Assembly: GCF_000471905.2 (NCBI RefSeq)
Contig: NW_006496119.1
Span: 1,172,558-1,236,557 of the forward strand
DNA: 64,000 bases
From: Amborella trichopoda
Taxonomy: Eukaryota > Streptophyta > Magnoliopsida > Amborellales > Amborellaceae
Reading direction: 5' to 3'
Positions 10,636 to 22,580 of the stretch are shown one piece after another. The notes below the pieces were generated by a model that was not told where the DNA came from, ran no database searches, and saw only the letters and a program-made list of their open reading frames with translations. Position numbers and translations under genes: made by a program. Positions within the stretch are counted from its first letter, which is position 1. Each line of letters begins with the position of its first letter.

Positions 10636-10660
10636 ACTGAGTACAAAAGGGGGAAAACCC
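10636..10660 (+). promoter_or_regulatory. Promoter-like core of LTR B2
   Basis: GAGTACAAAAGGGGGAAAAC aligns by position and sequence with the TATATAAGGGGG promoters of the other B LTRs. The TATA word itself is eroded. Confidence 0.4.
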
Positions 10661-11439
10661 CATTTCACTGTTTTACTGAAGGGTAAAACACTTGAAGAGA
10701 ATTTTTAGAGAGAGAGAGAGAACTGGAGCTTCTGACAGGAGACTTTCGTCAAGAATTTCCTAGCTGAAGTTTGCAGCAGAGAGGGCCTTAGGAGCTTTTT
10801 GGAGAGCTTTAGCAGGTCGCAAGTCCTTGCGATGTGACATCGAACATTTTCAAAGAGTGCCAAGGCTTCTTGAGCAAGGAACGGGGCTTCTCAGAGCCTT
10901 AGCAAGATTTGAAGTGGTGCTCTGCCGTAGTTTTGGAGCTTTTCCGATAGTCCGAGGCTGAAGGGGAGGTTGCATAGAAGTCAGGGGAGCTGACGGTCCT
11001 CTGGTTATTGGAAGAAGAACGAGTAGTAGTCGGTTCATTAGAAAACTCAGTGGAATCCCGGTGAATTTGTGGCGAACTGCTGAAGTGCGGAAACAGGGAG
11101 AAGGGAAATCCGAGGGGTTACCGGGAAACTTGATGAGGATTTCGGTAGTGTCTGCCCTCTTAAAGGGGGTGTTTCGGTGAACAAGACTGAGTTCTCGGCG
11201 AGGAGAGGAAGCGCTGGCAAGAACCCAAGGTGTCATAGGCCTCCAACGGTCGTGAGACGAAGGGTTGTGAGAAGGTAGACCGTCGGTGAGGAGTGACAGT
11301 TGATGAAATCAAAGAGGCATGGGAGTTAATGCCTCCCGAGAATTGGAAACAGTGGGAACTGGGGCATCGTGAGGGCACGCGTGACATTAAGTCGCGTGCA
11401 GTGCTGCCTTGGTGTGTCTCTATGCCACACACGGTGATA

Positions 11440-11625
11440 GCCATTCTTGGGAGCATGCCGCTCGCGGCGATAGTCTCATGTGGTGCTGACCTGCCTGTGG
11501 TAATGGTAGCACATGGCATTGAGTTGCGCACGACAGTGGTCTCCTGCGGTGTGGAGTCACACGCAGCGATGATTTCGCGTGGCATTGAGTTGTGGACGAC
11601 GATGACTATGGATGGCAATGCCTTG
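11440..11625 (+). repeat. 33-bp degenerate tandem units in U5 of B2
   Basis: GGCATTGAGTTG recurs at 11515 and 11581 (66 bases, two units), with intervening half-units such as GGTGTGGAGTCACACGC. The units give rise to a spurious repetitive minus-strand ORF. Confidence 0.6.
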
Positions 11626-11905
11626 TGGGGGCCAAGAGTGATGGCAGATGAGACGGCCCGGTTACTGTGATCTGTTGGAAGCCAAGTCCTCGAGCACAAC
11701 AGTGAAGTCCATGTTGTTTGGGAGGAAGGGAATCCATCACGGGCCACTTCCTTGAAAACTAGCCATGCCTCGTCAAATGAATTGAGTCTGACATGGAAAT
11801 GGTTGAGCATCTTCGTTTTAGCCTGTAACCATCCTCTTTGGTGGTTGGTGTGCCAATTCTGCTTTTAAAAGAGCAATGGGGACCTATATAACCTTTTGCT
11901 AGTCT

Positions 11906-11910
11906 GGCGT
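11906..11910. other. Target-site duplication, left copy (GGCGT)
   Basis: GGCGT directly precedes the 5' LTR of element C and is repeated exactly after its 3' LTR at 26338-26342. This gives the 5-bp duplication expected from Ty3/gypsy integration. Confidence 0.9.
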
Positions 11911-13009
11911 TGTGGACACCCCATTTTAAATCTGGAAAATTCTATGATTTCTTAAGCTCTTAGGAGCACACTTAACATAGTCGACCAAAATCCATAGTTC
12001 ACACAACCTACCTTGTGACCCAGAACCAGTTTGCTTGCCCAGAACCCTGTAGGAACCTTGCTTTGACCCAGATTTCTGTAAATGCCCTGTTTTACTAAAC
12101 AAATCATTAAAAATAGTAAAAAAATCTGTTTCGACCCAAATTTTATCTGAGATCTTCACAAAAGGTTGAGAAACACACCAGAAGTGAAAAAGCTCAATTT
12201 TCAAAAACATTGGTGTGTGTGACACGAAGCATGCCACCCAGGAGACACGACTCTTGCCGCCTAGCCTTAGGCAACAAAGAGCGTGCTGCATAGGCAACAT
12301 GACTCGTGTCGCCCAGGCGAAACGACTGGTGCTGCCCAGGTGACACAGAGTGTGTCGCCCAAATCCATGACTCTCAAAACTTTGACTTTTGACCGGGAAT
12401 TTGCTTGTTATGCGTACTTATCCTTCCCAACCATGTCCATTTGAGGTAGGCTTGAGACGGGAGAGAAAAACTCAGGGACATAGAGATGAGAAACCTTAGA
12501 GAGCTACAAAAGATAGAAATCTGAGAGAAAAGCTCAGAGAGAAAACCCTAACCAAACCTAAGCCTGAGAACCCTAGGTCTAAGCCATTTCCAAGGCACAA
12601 CAATTCGAACACCATCTGAGACTTGCTGATCAAGATCTAGACTAGAAGGGCAAGAGGAACCGGTTTTGATACGGGAGAGCCCTTAGGGGCTCGAGAGTCC
12701 CGGGCCATCCGGCCCGATCCGGTACTTATTCTCCCTTCATTTATTTTTAATGATTTTACACTTAATTTTTTTTGATCTGATTTTGATTTGTTTTCATTGA
12801 AAAATCATATTTTCAATGTTTTGATAATGCTGGCAATGCCACAGATCTGAGAGTAGATATGCTCATTTCTGGGCAGATCTAGCCTCAGAGTTGAATTCGA
12901 TTGTTCCCACTTTCTCTACCACTTTTTTTTCATTTCATTTTTTTCAGTTTAAAGTGTTATATCAAAGTGATATACATCCACAAATCACTTCGATTTTGCG
13001 CTGTAAACA
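11911..13009 (+). repeat. 5' LTR of element C
   Basis: 1099 bases, beginning TGTGGACACCCCATTTTAAA and ending GCGCTGTAAACA. It aligns along its length with 25295-26337. It contains a cluster of GTGCCGCCCAGGCGACACG-type words at about 12215-12370. Confidence 0.93.
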
Positions 13010-13012
13010 GTT

Positions 13013-13030
13013 TGGCGCCCACCGTGGGGC
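13013..13030 (+). promoter_or_regulatory. Primer-binding site of element C
   Basis: TGGCGCCCACCGTGGGGC begins three bases after the 5' LTR. The leading TGG pairs with a tRNA CCA end. The primer differs from that of family A. I do not assign the tRNA. Confidence 0.88.
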
Positions 13031-15310
13031 AAAATTGAGCGTGATTCGAGCATCAAAATTTCGAAAATCTAAGATCCTTTTAAAACTTTACAGGAATGTT
13101 CTAGGTACGATTTTGTGACTTTTCCTAAAGTTTCAGGTTAAAATAAAATATTTAAAAATACAATAAATTATTTTTTTGATAGATCTGCAGTCCCCTCTTA
13201 TCTCTTTATTTTAATTTATTTTTATCAAAAAAACCTTATTTGCTTTTTTTCAAGTTTAAAGTAAGCTTATTTTATCAGGATCTACAAGAAAAAAATATAA
13301 AAAAAATAAAAAATGAATAATTTTTTGGGCAACACAAGGCGTGCCTCCCAAGCGACACAGGGTGTGCCTTCCTGACAAAACGGGTTGTGTGTGCCACCCC
13401 GGCGAAATGGGTCGTGCCGCCCAATTCCAGGGTGAGATGCCCTCTGCTGGGCCCCGTCACCGAAGTCATATTTTTTTAAATTTTGCAGGCTGGGTTCTAG
13501 GTCTCTTTTGTGACTGCACACAAAATTTCAGAGCAAAATAAAATTTTTAAAAATACCAAAAAATTATATTTCCATTTCAGTTTTTTTTTAGTTTTATTTC
13601 ATCTAAAAGTCTGATTTTTTTGCTTCTGCAAGTTTAAGTAGCCTTGTTTCATAAGAGCAACAAGATAAAAATAAATACTTTTTTTTTGTTTGGGTGACAT
13701 GACCCGTGCCACCCGGGTGACACGGTCCGTGCCACCCTATCACAGAGGTCCTAGAAACATTATGGGACCCCACATGCCTGTTCCATAGCCTTTTTCTTGC
13801 TTTTTCACTATTTTTTGGCTTAAACTAAATTTTTATAAAATATAAAAAACATATTTTGCTTCAGATAAGTCTGTCATGATCCTGACTCTTTCCTTTTTAT
13901 TTTTGTTTGTTAATTTTGATTGTTTTTCTTACTTTCACCATGCTCAGTTTAAAAGTGTTTGATCAAGCTTAAAAAAGATAAAAAAATAAAATAAAAAAAT
14001 ACATCGAGGGCTGCTCGCACCCTCCCTGAATCGTGTCCCGTTCGAGTCACCCTCAACCTGGACCGCGCTCAACTTATCACGGAATGTGCCTGGTCTCACT
14101 GTTTTGACTTTACCTCCTTAGGGGTTTCTTACTCCTCCATCTATAATGTGCTTCAAGCGAGTTTCATCTCGAAGTGTGCATCGCTAAGAACGATCAGTGC
14201 CAAACGTTTACTTATTTTCTTTCTTTGCATTGTGTGTTTGTGTGCTTGACATTATTTTTATTGTGTGCTTCTTTACGCAATCAAAGCACACACTGATTGG
14301 GAATCCCGAAAAACCTGAAATTTTTTTTTTCGAAAACCCCCAAAATCATTGTTAACGGCGTGAGGAGAACCCAACTTTGAGAGTCGAGGCAGTTGGGATT
14401 TACGTAACTTTAACTGTGAGCATCCCTCCGTAATCCTTTCCCTCAAAGCAACTCTGCGTATAGTAGGACCTAGTAAAATCCTATAATAGGAGGCCAGGAC
14501 CTATGCGGGGACCAATATCAGCCTCGTCGCATTTCAGTAGTTAGAAACCCACTCTCAAGCCAAGCCTTCCTATAGTACTATACTAGGTCAAATGTTTTCA
14601 TGTTCTTGTTGCTTATTGAACTTGGGTCTTATCTCGAATCTGATTTTGGTCGGAGCTGAACCCTCTAGGTCCAGGTTCAGACTTTTACCCAGTCTAGCCC
14701 AGGTCCGAACCAGGTTTCTCCTTGGTCGGAACATAGGCCCCTCTTAGTCCAAGTCGAAGGCTCGTTCCTAGCTCATCTTTGATCAAGTCGAGGTCCATAC
14801 CTGGCCTGATCATTAAAACTCTCTGAGTCCAAGTTCAAGCTTATACCTAGCCTAGCCTAGATCCGAACCAACTTCACACCCAAGTTCGAACCTAGGCCCC
14901 TTTTTGGTCCGAGCCAAGGGCTCGTGCCTAAACCATCTTTGATCCAGTCCGGGTCCACATTCTATCTGATTATCATAACCCTCTAAGTCCAAGCCTAGGC
15001 TTGCACCTAGCTCAGTCCAAGTTCGAACCAGGTTTCCACCCAGGTCCGAACATAGACCCACTCTCGACTCGAGCCGAGACTCGAAATTACCTTGTCTAGA
15101 TCTTTTTCTCTGATAAAGTATAGGTCTAAGCTTAGAGTTACCTCTAGGGTTGGATTAGGCTTACCCTAGTTCAGAGTCTAAACTAAAACTCGTTGAGTCT
15201 AGATTTCAAGCTAATTTTAATCTAGTTGTCACTCAAGGTTGGCCCTTAGAGTTAGGTTACGTCTACCCTAGGTCGTCGAGTCTAGAACTTACCCAAGTCA
15301 GATTCTAAAA
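13031..15310 (+). other. Untranslated leader of element C with tandem structure
   Basis: This 2.3-kb leader lies before gag. Between 13131 and about 13990 three diverged blocks repeat. Each has a TTCAG..AAAATAAAAT start, a T-rich middle and a TTTAAAGT-type end, with starts near 13131, 13527 and 13816. GGCGACACG-type words lie at 13325-13445 and 13690-13745. A separate 159-bp array follows at 14640-15110. I see no credible gene here. Confidence 0.7.
14640..15110 (+). repeat. 159-bp tandem repeat, about 2.8 copies
   Basis: CTCTAGGTCC (14663), CTCTGAGTCC (14821) and CTCTAAGTCC (14981) start successive units 158 and 160 bases apart. Each unit contains a GTCCGAACCAGGTTTC-like word, ACATAGGCCCC and AAGGGCTCGTGCCTA. 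Confidence 0.85.
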
Positions 15311-17150
15311 CCCTGCCAAGGTAAATTACCATGTCAGTCACCCTAGGCGATTATGATGAACTCTCCATGGCTGACTCTAAACCGATCCTTACCAGACCTA
15401 GGGACCAGTATGTCGCAATCCCTTGAGATTACGGCCAGAACTTAGGTCAATCAATTATTCATCACCCAGGTCTTCAATTAGAAGCCGAGTTCCAAGGATC
15501 CACTCTTAACCCTGAGCTTTGTATGGCCCAAAAAGTTGGCTCAGCCCGAAAACATTGAACAGCCAGGGGTCCGGCAAGGCATTCTCCTACAGGGAACCTT
15601 ACGTAGCCACAGTAGAAGCCGTGTGACCTTAGGCAACCAAAGCAGGAGTTGTGCGAGGGAAGAAGTTCACGTTGTATTTAATGATGCCCAGAAGTCGCAC
15701 TAAGATAACCCTGGGGCTCAGCGGTCTCAAAAATCAAGAACCATCTATGTCTAGGGGATCTAGCCCAACCTCGAGCCATCGTAGGACAGCCCATGATGTC
15801 TTGTGACATTGTACGCAGCCGAGGCATCAATCTAGACCAACCCATAGGCGAGATAGGCATCCAAACTGCCCTCAAAAGTCTAATTGACTTAGGATACAAA
15901 TTTCATGCCCTAGTTCATGGGTCAATATAAAAGCAACCTAATAGCATAGGTCAACCCATAGCATAGCCGAGTCAGCCGATTCTTCAATCGATCCGTCCTG
16001 TGTATCCGGTCCAACCAACTGTGCAGTTTTCGCAACCGGTGGCCATGCCTATGGGTCAGTACACCCCTCAAGGACAAATATGTCAAGCCACCTTGGTCAC
16101 TATGGCTCATCCATCACGGGACCAAGTAGGCCAACATTTACCTTAAGTCTCGACTCATCAATCCATGCTTAGGAACCCACCGACCAGTGGGCCTACTCTC
16201 ATGTTCAATGGGAAGAGTGACTCAGATATTCACATCAACGCGTACCTCCTCTCCGTCCAAGCCTTGCGAGACAGGCCTAACCAGTTGAAGGCCCTCTTTT
16301 TACAAACTTTGACCGGTGAGGCTTTAAACTAGCATCGAAGAATAATGATCACTCAACCACACATAACTACAGACGAAATGTTCAACCAATTTGTTTCTCA
16401 TTACCATGGGTCGACACCAAGATCTCTTTCGCTAAGCGTGCTTAGTGCAACCAAACAAAACGTAGGAGAATCCTTCGATGATTTTATCGGTCGATTCCTC
16501 AAGGAGGGTCATCGAATGTCCACTTACAGACCCTGCTAAAATCTCCATGGCCTTAGAAAATGCAGCTTCTGAATACAAGACCTTCTTTAGCCAGGGACTT
16601 ATCCCCTATTCTTTCAACTCCGTGATCGAGCGGGTGGCACAATATGAAAGGGCGAGTGGGACACCCCTCAGTACTAAACCCGATAGCATACCCAGCACGA
16701 CTCTCCAGAATAAAAATAAGAGCAACGACAAGGGGAAAGCTTTCGGTCAGGTTAATGAAATTGTTGTTAACGGACTGGCTCAGGGTTCAGCCACCCAGCA
16801 TAATAATAGGAATCAAAATCGAAGGGGTCTGCCTTGAGTTAACCCTCAAAATAAAAATCGAAGGTGAGAGGACAACTTTACTCCTCTCAAAGACCCGTTA
16901 GAAAAAGTGTTGGAGTTACTCTTGAAGAAAAACATGGTTAAACTCCCGCCACCATCTGAACCACCATTTGTGGTTAAGGATAAGAACAGATAGTGTAAGT
17001 GGCATAGAAACCACGCCCACGATACCCAAAACTGTTTCTACTAGACGCGGGTTATTCAAGGGTTGATTAGTAGTGGCGACATTACTATCGGACCTAGAAA
17101 TCAACCTGTTGAAGAACCTAATCAAAAGATGGGTATCTTCACAAACCCTC
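15311..17150 (+). pseudogene. Element C gag, broken
   Basis: This is Tat-type gag. It begins near 15330 with an N-terminal part rich in Pro/Gln (about 15900-16150). The gag core follows, with FNGKSDSDIHINAYLLSVQA, then LFLQTLTGEAL, then ESFDDFIGRF. An atypical zinc knuckle CKWHRNHAHDTQNC lies at 16994-17035, with spacing CX2HX4HX4C. The frame is interrupted repeatedly. In a live element it would form the virus-like particle and package RNA. Confidence 0.85.
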
Positions 17151-17299
17151 TCGCAAAAAATATGGCCACAATGACTAAAGAAACGAGAGTGCCGAGTAAC
17201 TCAAAGGAGGATGTTATCATTCACATGATTGAAAACGGAGATGAAGAAAATGATCCCAACCAATTCATATTTGCTTGTGATCATCATCTCCAAGAAGTT

Positions 17300-18470
17300 G
17301 AAAAAGATCTTTTGAGTCTTCTTAGAGGAAACTCTTCGTCCCTGAACTCTGATGATCCTCCTAAGTGGGACTGCTATGACGGGATGATGCCCTCGCGATT
17401 GACATGGTCAAAGCTGATGAAAAGGGATCATCTTCCAAACAAAGGGCCAACACCCCGAAATCTCCCATTACTCTTGCTAGGGCTGACCCTATCGAACTTC
17501 AAGATAACGAGGTTAATTCCCTAACCGGAAGAGGCCAAGGGTTCAAACCTGTTCAATTAATGGCCGATACTCTCAATGAAAGAATGGGAAACACCTTAAG
17601 AGTCAAACAACCAACAGGAGTCGCATATCACAAGTTGAATAAAGAAACTCAAGGATTCGCAACCACCTACTATCTACAGACTCATGTCAGGAAGATCCAG
17701 GCTCAAATCTCCATCTTGGAGATGCTAGCGAATTCAACGGCACATAGAGCACAAATCGAAAAGGTTCTTGCTAAGACCCACATCCCGAGGAGCACACAAC
17801 CGGATGAGTTGTGCGAGATAATCAACCAACTAATGGAACTAACGCCAATCATATTCACAAACGCTGATATCCTGGCCAGCTTCAACCGCTTTCATGTCCA
17901 ACCTCTGCACATCACTGTTTTCATGCAAGGATATGAGATAAGGAGAGTGCTGGTTGATAATGGGGCATCCCTGAATATATGCCTTATGAAAATGGTGAAG
18001 CAGATAGACAAACGCCCAGATAACTTCGAGCCATGTCCACTAACTATCACTGCATACAACGGGACCAAGAGACAAGCTGAAATCATACTGCCTCTCACAC
18101 TTAAGATCGGCCGGGTCGTTCAAGTGATAAATTTTTATGTCTTAGACATAAAACCTTCATTCAACATGCTTCTAGGAAGACTGTGGCTACAAGAAAACCT
18201 CATGGTCGCCTCTACTCTCCATCAATGCCTTAAATTTCCAATGAAAAATGGCATTGCAGAGGTATGCACTGAACCCCTTGCTTTTCTCAATCCTAGCGTA
18301 CATAACGAGATGCTAGCCGTAGGGGTCGAGCTTGAAGAAATCCCACTCACTTCCTTCAAGCAAGCTAATTGTGCCACTTTATACCTAGAGGCCGGCGACC
18401 CCGTTCCTCAAAATTTGCAAACTTTCGTATCAATGGAGGACATTATCCAATGTCATCATTGATATCGTTT
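17300..18470 (+). pseudogene. Element C protease region
   Basis: The longest uninterrupted frame of the element (17404-18462) covers the end of gag and an aspartic protease. The active-site motif VDNGAS lies at 17953-17970. It is followed by the Tat-type stretch YNGTKRQAEIILPLTLKIGR and by FNMLLGRLWLQ, which matches the usual YNMLLGRPWLH. In a live element it would cleave the gag-pol polyprotein. Confidence 0.88.
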
Positions 18471-19389
18471 CAGGTCCCTCGAAGCTTGGCACATGTTCCT
18501 CTCCCAAGGCTTCCAACCAGGCCAAGGCTTCGGTAGTCAAGGGCAAGGCATAATCGAGACAATTTATGTATCACCCCAAGCCAAAACTAAAAATGGGGAT
18601 TGAAGAGGACTCGGGTGTTCTCTCACTCTATTTCAAAAAAATGAAGCTTTCAAGCTATCTAGGCTTCGTATCCGGAGGCATTCCAAGCCTCCATCCTCTC
18701 AATGTCTGTCCTTTAAAACAACCAAAGGTGATCCTTGATTCCCCAACAAGGAATAACTCTTCTTCCACTTCTCAGTACACACAAGGACTAGGAATTGAAG
18801 ACCTATTTGCTGACCTAGATCTAGAGGAGGTGAGCACAGTTGACTCTAAAACAGCCAAGGGTGCTCATCCACCAATACCAACCCAGGGGCATAATTGGTC
18901 GATCATTCCTTTAGCTCGAGAATCGTTGAAATCATACCAGTGGAACCTTCAAGTCTCAGTGCCAAAAACCTGATAGGCGCGGGGTGGCCATCTAACCACC
19001 CTACACGTCCAATCCCCAACATTCTCTCGTGAGTCCCATAAAGGACACCTTTTCCAATATTTCAAAAATCGGTGAAAATTCAAAACATGATAATGTTGAC
19101 AATAATGAAAAAGAATTTTCCAAAATAGAAAACACTCAAGATAGCTCAATAATGGTGCATAATACCCAAGATGATGAATCGGACGACCAAGATGAAGATC
19201 AGGAGAATCAAGAGTCTGAAGAAATCTCTCAACTTGAGGAACTTACTTCCCATGTTGAGAAATTCAAGAAGAGGTTCGATGGTGACCCAATGCATATCAT
19301 CGAAGAGACGATTGACGTGAACCAGGAACTGAGAAGGACCCAAGGTTAACGAAGATTAGAACCTCCTTATGTTCTGAGGAGCGGGAAAA
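18471..19389 (+). pseudogene. Element C protease-RT linker
   Basis: Between protease and RT lies a hydrophilic linker with a run of acidic residues (DDESDDQDEDQENQESEE, about 19161-19214) before the RT start. Tat elements have a linker of similar size here. No domain is recognised. Confidence 0.6.
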
Positions 19390-20750
19390 TATGATTTCCT
19401 TTCTCAAGGAATATCGTGATGTCTTCGCCTGGTCATACGATGATATGTCAAGGTTAGATCCCACTTTGGTGCAACATCACGTAATATTCAATGAAGGGAC
19501 GAAGCCAATAAGGCAGAAACTCCGACGTCAAAAGCCCACCTCTAGCTCAAAATCAAAGAAGAGATCGACAAACTGCTTAAGGCGAGGTTCAATACTCCCT
19601 TCGATTATTCAGAATGGTTGGCCATACCTAAGAAAGACGGGAGGATCTGAGTGTGTGTCGATTACAGAGACCTCAATAATCATGTCCCAAAGAATTTTTT
19701 CTATTACCAAACATAGATGCCTTGGTCGACAACACTGCGGGTCACTAGATGTTGTCATTCATGGATGGCTTCTCGAATTACAACCAAATCCTCTTGACAG
19801 AAGAAGATCAAACCAAGACATCATTCATAACGCAATGGGGAACCTACTATTACAAAGTCATTCCCTTCGGTCTCAAAAACGTAAAAGCAACTTATCAACA
19901 GGAATGACAAGCATCTTTCACTATCTAATGCATACCATTATGGAAGACTATGTCGACGACATTCTTGTCAAGTCAAAGACTAGGTCTGATCATCTCACTA
20001 AACTGAGAACCATTTTCAAAAGACTCCAAAACATCAACTCAAACTCAATCCACAAAAATGTGCCTTTGGAGTTTCATCCGACAAATTAATAGGCTTTATA
20101 GTAAGCCAAAGAGGCATTGAGGTGGACCCATCCAAAATACGAGCCATCACTTAAATGCCTCCTCCCCGGAACATCAGAGAAATCTGTGGGCTTTAAGGTT
20201 GCATACAAGCCATAAGGCATTTCATTTCACAACTGGTGGATAAGTGCGCACCATTCAATAGACTCCTTAAGAATGACACCCCATTCATATGGCACAATGA
20301 ATGCCAAAAAGAATTCAATCCAATCAAGGAGTACCTCACCAAACCTGCCATCCTTAGTCCACCTAGTCTAGATAAACACCTGTTTCTATACAAGTCAATG
20401 AAAGACAAGACATTGGGGCAATGTTAGGACAATATAATGACCATGGAAAAGAATAAATGATAAACTATATCAGTAAAACCATGGTCGACTATGAGATAAG
20501 ATACACGGATGTGGAGAAACACTGCTTAACACTTGTGTAGGCCATGCAGAAACTAAGACATTATGTCTTATCTCATTCAGTCAAGGTCAGATGAAAAATC
20601 GACCCCACTCAAGTATCTATTGGAGAGGCCTGTCCTCAACAGACGCTTGGCGAAGTGGAGAATGATATTGAGCGAGTTCGAGATCAAGTATGTCACTCAA
20701 AATCTGTCAAAGGACAAGCCATTCCTGACCACTTAGCTGAACAAGCAATG
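19390..20750 (+). pseudogene. Element C reverse transcriptase and RNase H, broken
   Basis: RT starts with FLKEYRDVFAWSYDDMSRLD, typical of Tat. RT landmarks recognisable in separate frames include the WLAIPKKDG-type and VDYRDLN motifs, the YVDDI polymerase core near 19954, and KCAFGVSSDKLIGFIVS. The RT-RNase H connection FNRLLKNDTPFIWHNECQKE lies at 20256-20316, followed by RNase H up to about 20750. Several breaks; it cannot encode an enzyme. Confidence 0.88.
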
Positions 20751-20763
20751 TCAGACAATATTC

Positions 20764-21140
20764 TTGTTAACACGGATCCTTGATGAGAACATCTTCACAA
20801 TTAACGACTCGATTTGGGGGCTATACTTCGACGGTGCAAAGAACGAATATGGGTCAGGTCTAGGAGTCATACTATGTTCACCCGAGAAGATTATAATGCC
20901 AACATCCATCAGATTGAATTTCCCATGTACCAATAATGTTGCTGAATATAAAGCCTTAATAACCGAGCTCAAGAATGCCATAGGAATGAAAATTCAGCAA
21001 ATACGAGAAATTGGTGACTCCTTACTCATCATAAACCAAGTTCAAGGGATTTGGAAGGTGAAAGATGAAAAGCTCAAACCCTATCAAGAAAAGGTGGAAA
21101 AGATGTTTCCATACTTTAAGAAAATCACCTTCTAGCACAT
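20764..21140 (+). pseudogene. Element C archaeal-type RNase H (aRNH)
   Basis: A second RNase H domain lies between the first RNase H and integrase. It shows WGLYFDGAKNEYGSGLGV, then NNVAEYKALITELKNA, then GDSLLIINQVQGIW, matching the D-E-D pattern of archaeal-type RNase H. This extra domain is known from the Tat lineage. The frame is mostly open over about 120 codons. Confidence 0.88.
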
Positions 21141-21179
21141 GACTAGGGAAATAATCGGTTCACCGACACCCATGTGACC

Positions 21180-22580
21180 CTTGCCTCAATGGTTGATATT
21201 CCCTTAGAAATTACCACGCTTCCATTCTACATCAGGAACAAACATGACCCTTCCCCACCAAGGATCGAAAAAGAAATAGGCAAGAAAGTGAGAACGATGA
21301 GGATCTGTCTCTCGTTGTTTCAGATGCTCTAGTTAAGGCAAAACCATAGTTCCATGATGTTCTGTCGGTGCTAATAGATGGGTTATACCCCGAAGGAGCC
21401 ATCAAAAAAGATAAAGAAGCCCTTCAAAGGTTTTTGATGGGATTCTTGGTAAGAGGTGACCTCCTTTTCAAGAAATCCTTCAATGACATCATTCTATGGT
21501 GCCTCGATCAGCCAAAAATTGACCAAGTACTAACAAAGTTACACAATGAAGGAGGTCATTCTGGGGCAACCACCTTAGCTCAGAAAATTAGGTGCCAAGG
21601 CTATTACTAGACCATCGTGGCCGAAGACTGCTGGAATTTTGTTAAGAGGTGTCCCAAATGTCAACTCTATGGAGACCTTTTCCATGCACCGTCTGTATCA
21701 CTCAACTCAACAACGATCGTATGACCCTTCGCCATGTGGGGTCTTGATATCATTGGATTGATTTCACCAAAAGCCTCAAACGGCCACCGTTTTATATTAA
21801 CAGCTACAGAATACTTCACCAAATGGGTAAAGACCGCATCATTTGTAAAAATTGAAGGCTAACATGTTGCCCGTTTCATAAAGAACAATATCGTATTCAT
21901 ACTCAGTGTTCGTAAGTCAATCCTTACTGACAATAGATCTAATCTCAAAAATGAAAAGGTCATTAAGGTGTGCAAAAGGTTCGGGATAACACAGAAATTC
22001 TCCACACCTTACTACCCTCAAGGAAACGGACAAGCAGAGGCCAAAAACAAAGGACTTCTTAGAATAATAAACAAAATAATAGAAGGCGGGAAAGATTGGC
22101 ACGAAAAGCTAAATGACAACCTATGGGCCTACCGGACAAGTGAGAAGACTCCTACTGGCATGAACCCATACTCATTGGTGTATGGTATGGAAGCAGTGCT
22201 ACCTATCGAGGTTGAGATACCATCTCTACGAGCCCTTATTCATAAAAATTTAGATGAGGAACAAAAGATCGAAGCACGAATTGTTGCCCTCGTTAATTTG
22301 GATGAAAAATGACTACGTGTGACATATAATATCGTTGCTTACCAGTGTAGAACAGAGAGGGCATACCAAAAAAAGGTTGTTCCTCGACAATTCACAGAAG
22401 GAGACATGGTGCTCACAAAAATCTTCCGCACCCTTTAGGCAAGTTGAAACCTAATTGGGAGGGCTATTCCTAGTTACCTAAGTGCATGCAGGCAATTCTT
22501 ATAAGATAAAAAATCAGGAGGGGTACGAACTCAATGACCTCATTAATGCAATGTATCTCAGAAAATACCACTCGTAAGGG
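21180..22580 (+). pseudogene. Element C integrase, broken
   Basis: The integrase has an HHCC-type N-terminal zinc site (LHNEGGHSG, then CWNFVKRCPKC at about 21630-21662). The core includes WGLDIIG, LTDNRS and YPQGNGQAEAKNK, giving the D-D-E positions. The tail contains NPYSLVYGMEAVLPIEVE. The region ends with a short C-terminal part before the GTGAAAACC words at 22593. No chromodomain is seen, as expected for Tat. Confidence 0.88.

Larger units (their letters stand above)
9061..11905 (+). mobile_element. Family B LTR, copy B2
   Basis: Family B LTR in plus orientation. TTTAAGGTCATGCAG-type units (9090-9510 and 9950-10340) surround an ACTCCACTGGGGA-like array (9575-9905). A block of GACGAAGGCRCAC-type repeats follows (10440-10540), then the promoter-like GAGTACAAAAGGGGG at 10639, then R/U5 sequence to about 11905. 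There is a 33-bp repeat set within U5. The left edge TGTGGGAGATATTATGAGG is a candidate LTR start. The right edge is set by insertion of element C. Long ORFs on either strand (for example minus 11160-11810) come from the repeats and are not credited. B2 is a diverged subtype, with different U5 repeats from B1 and B3. Confidence 0.6.

Noticed and set aside
11160-11810. 216-codon minus-strand open frame with internal peptide repeats
   Set aside because: The peptide repeats follow the 33-bp DNA repeat in U5 of LTR B2, antisense to the LTR. No domain, and no matching frame in the other B copies.
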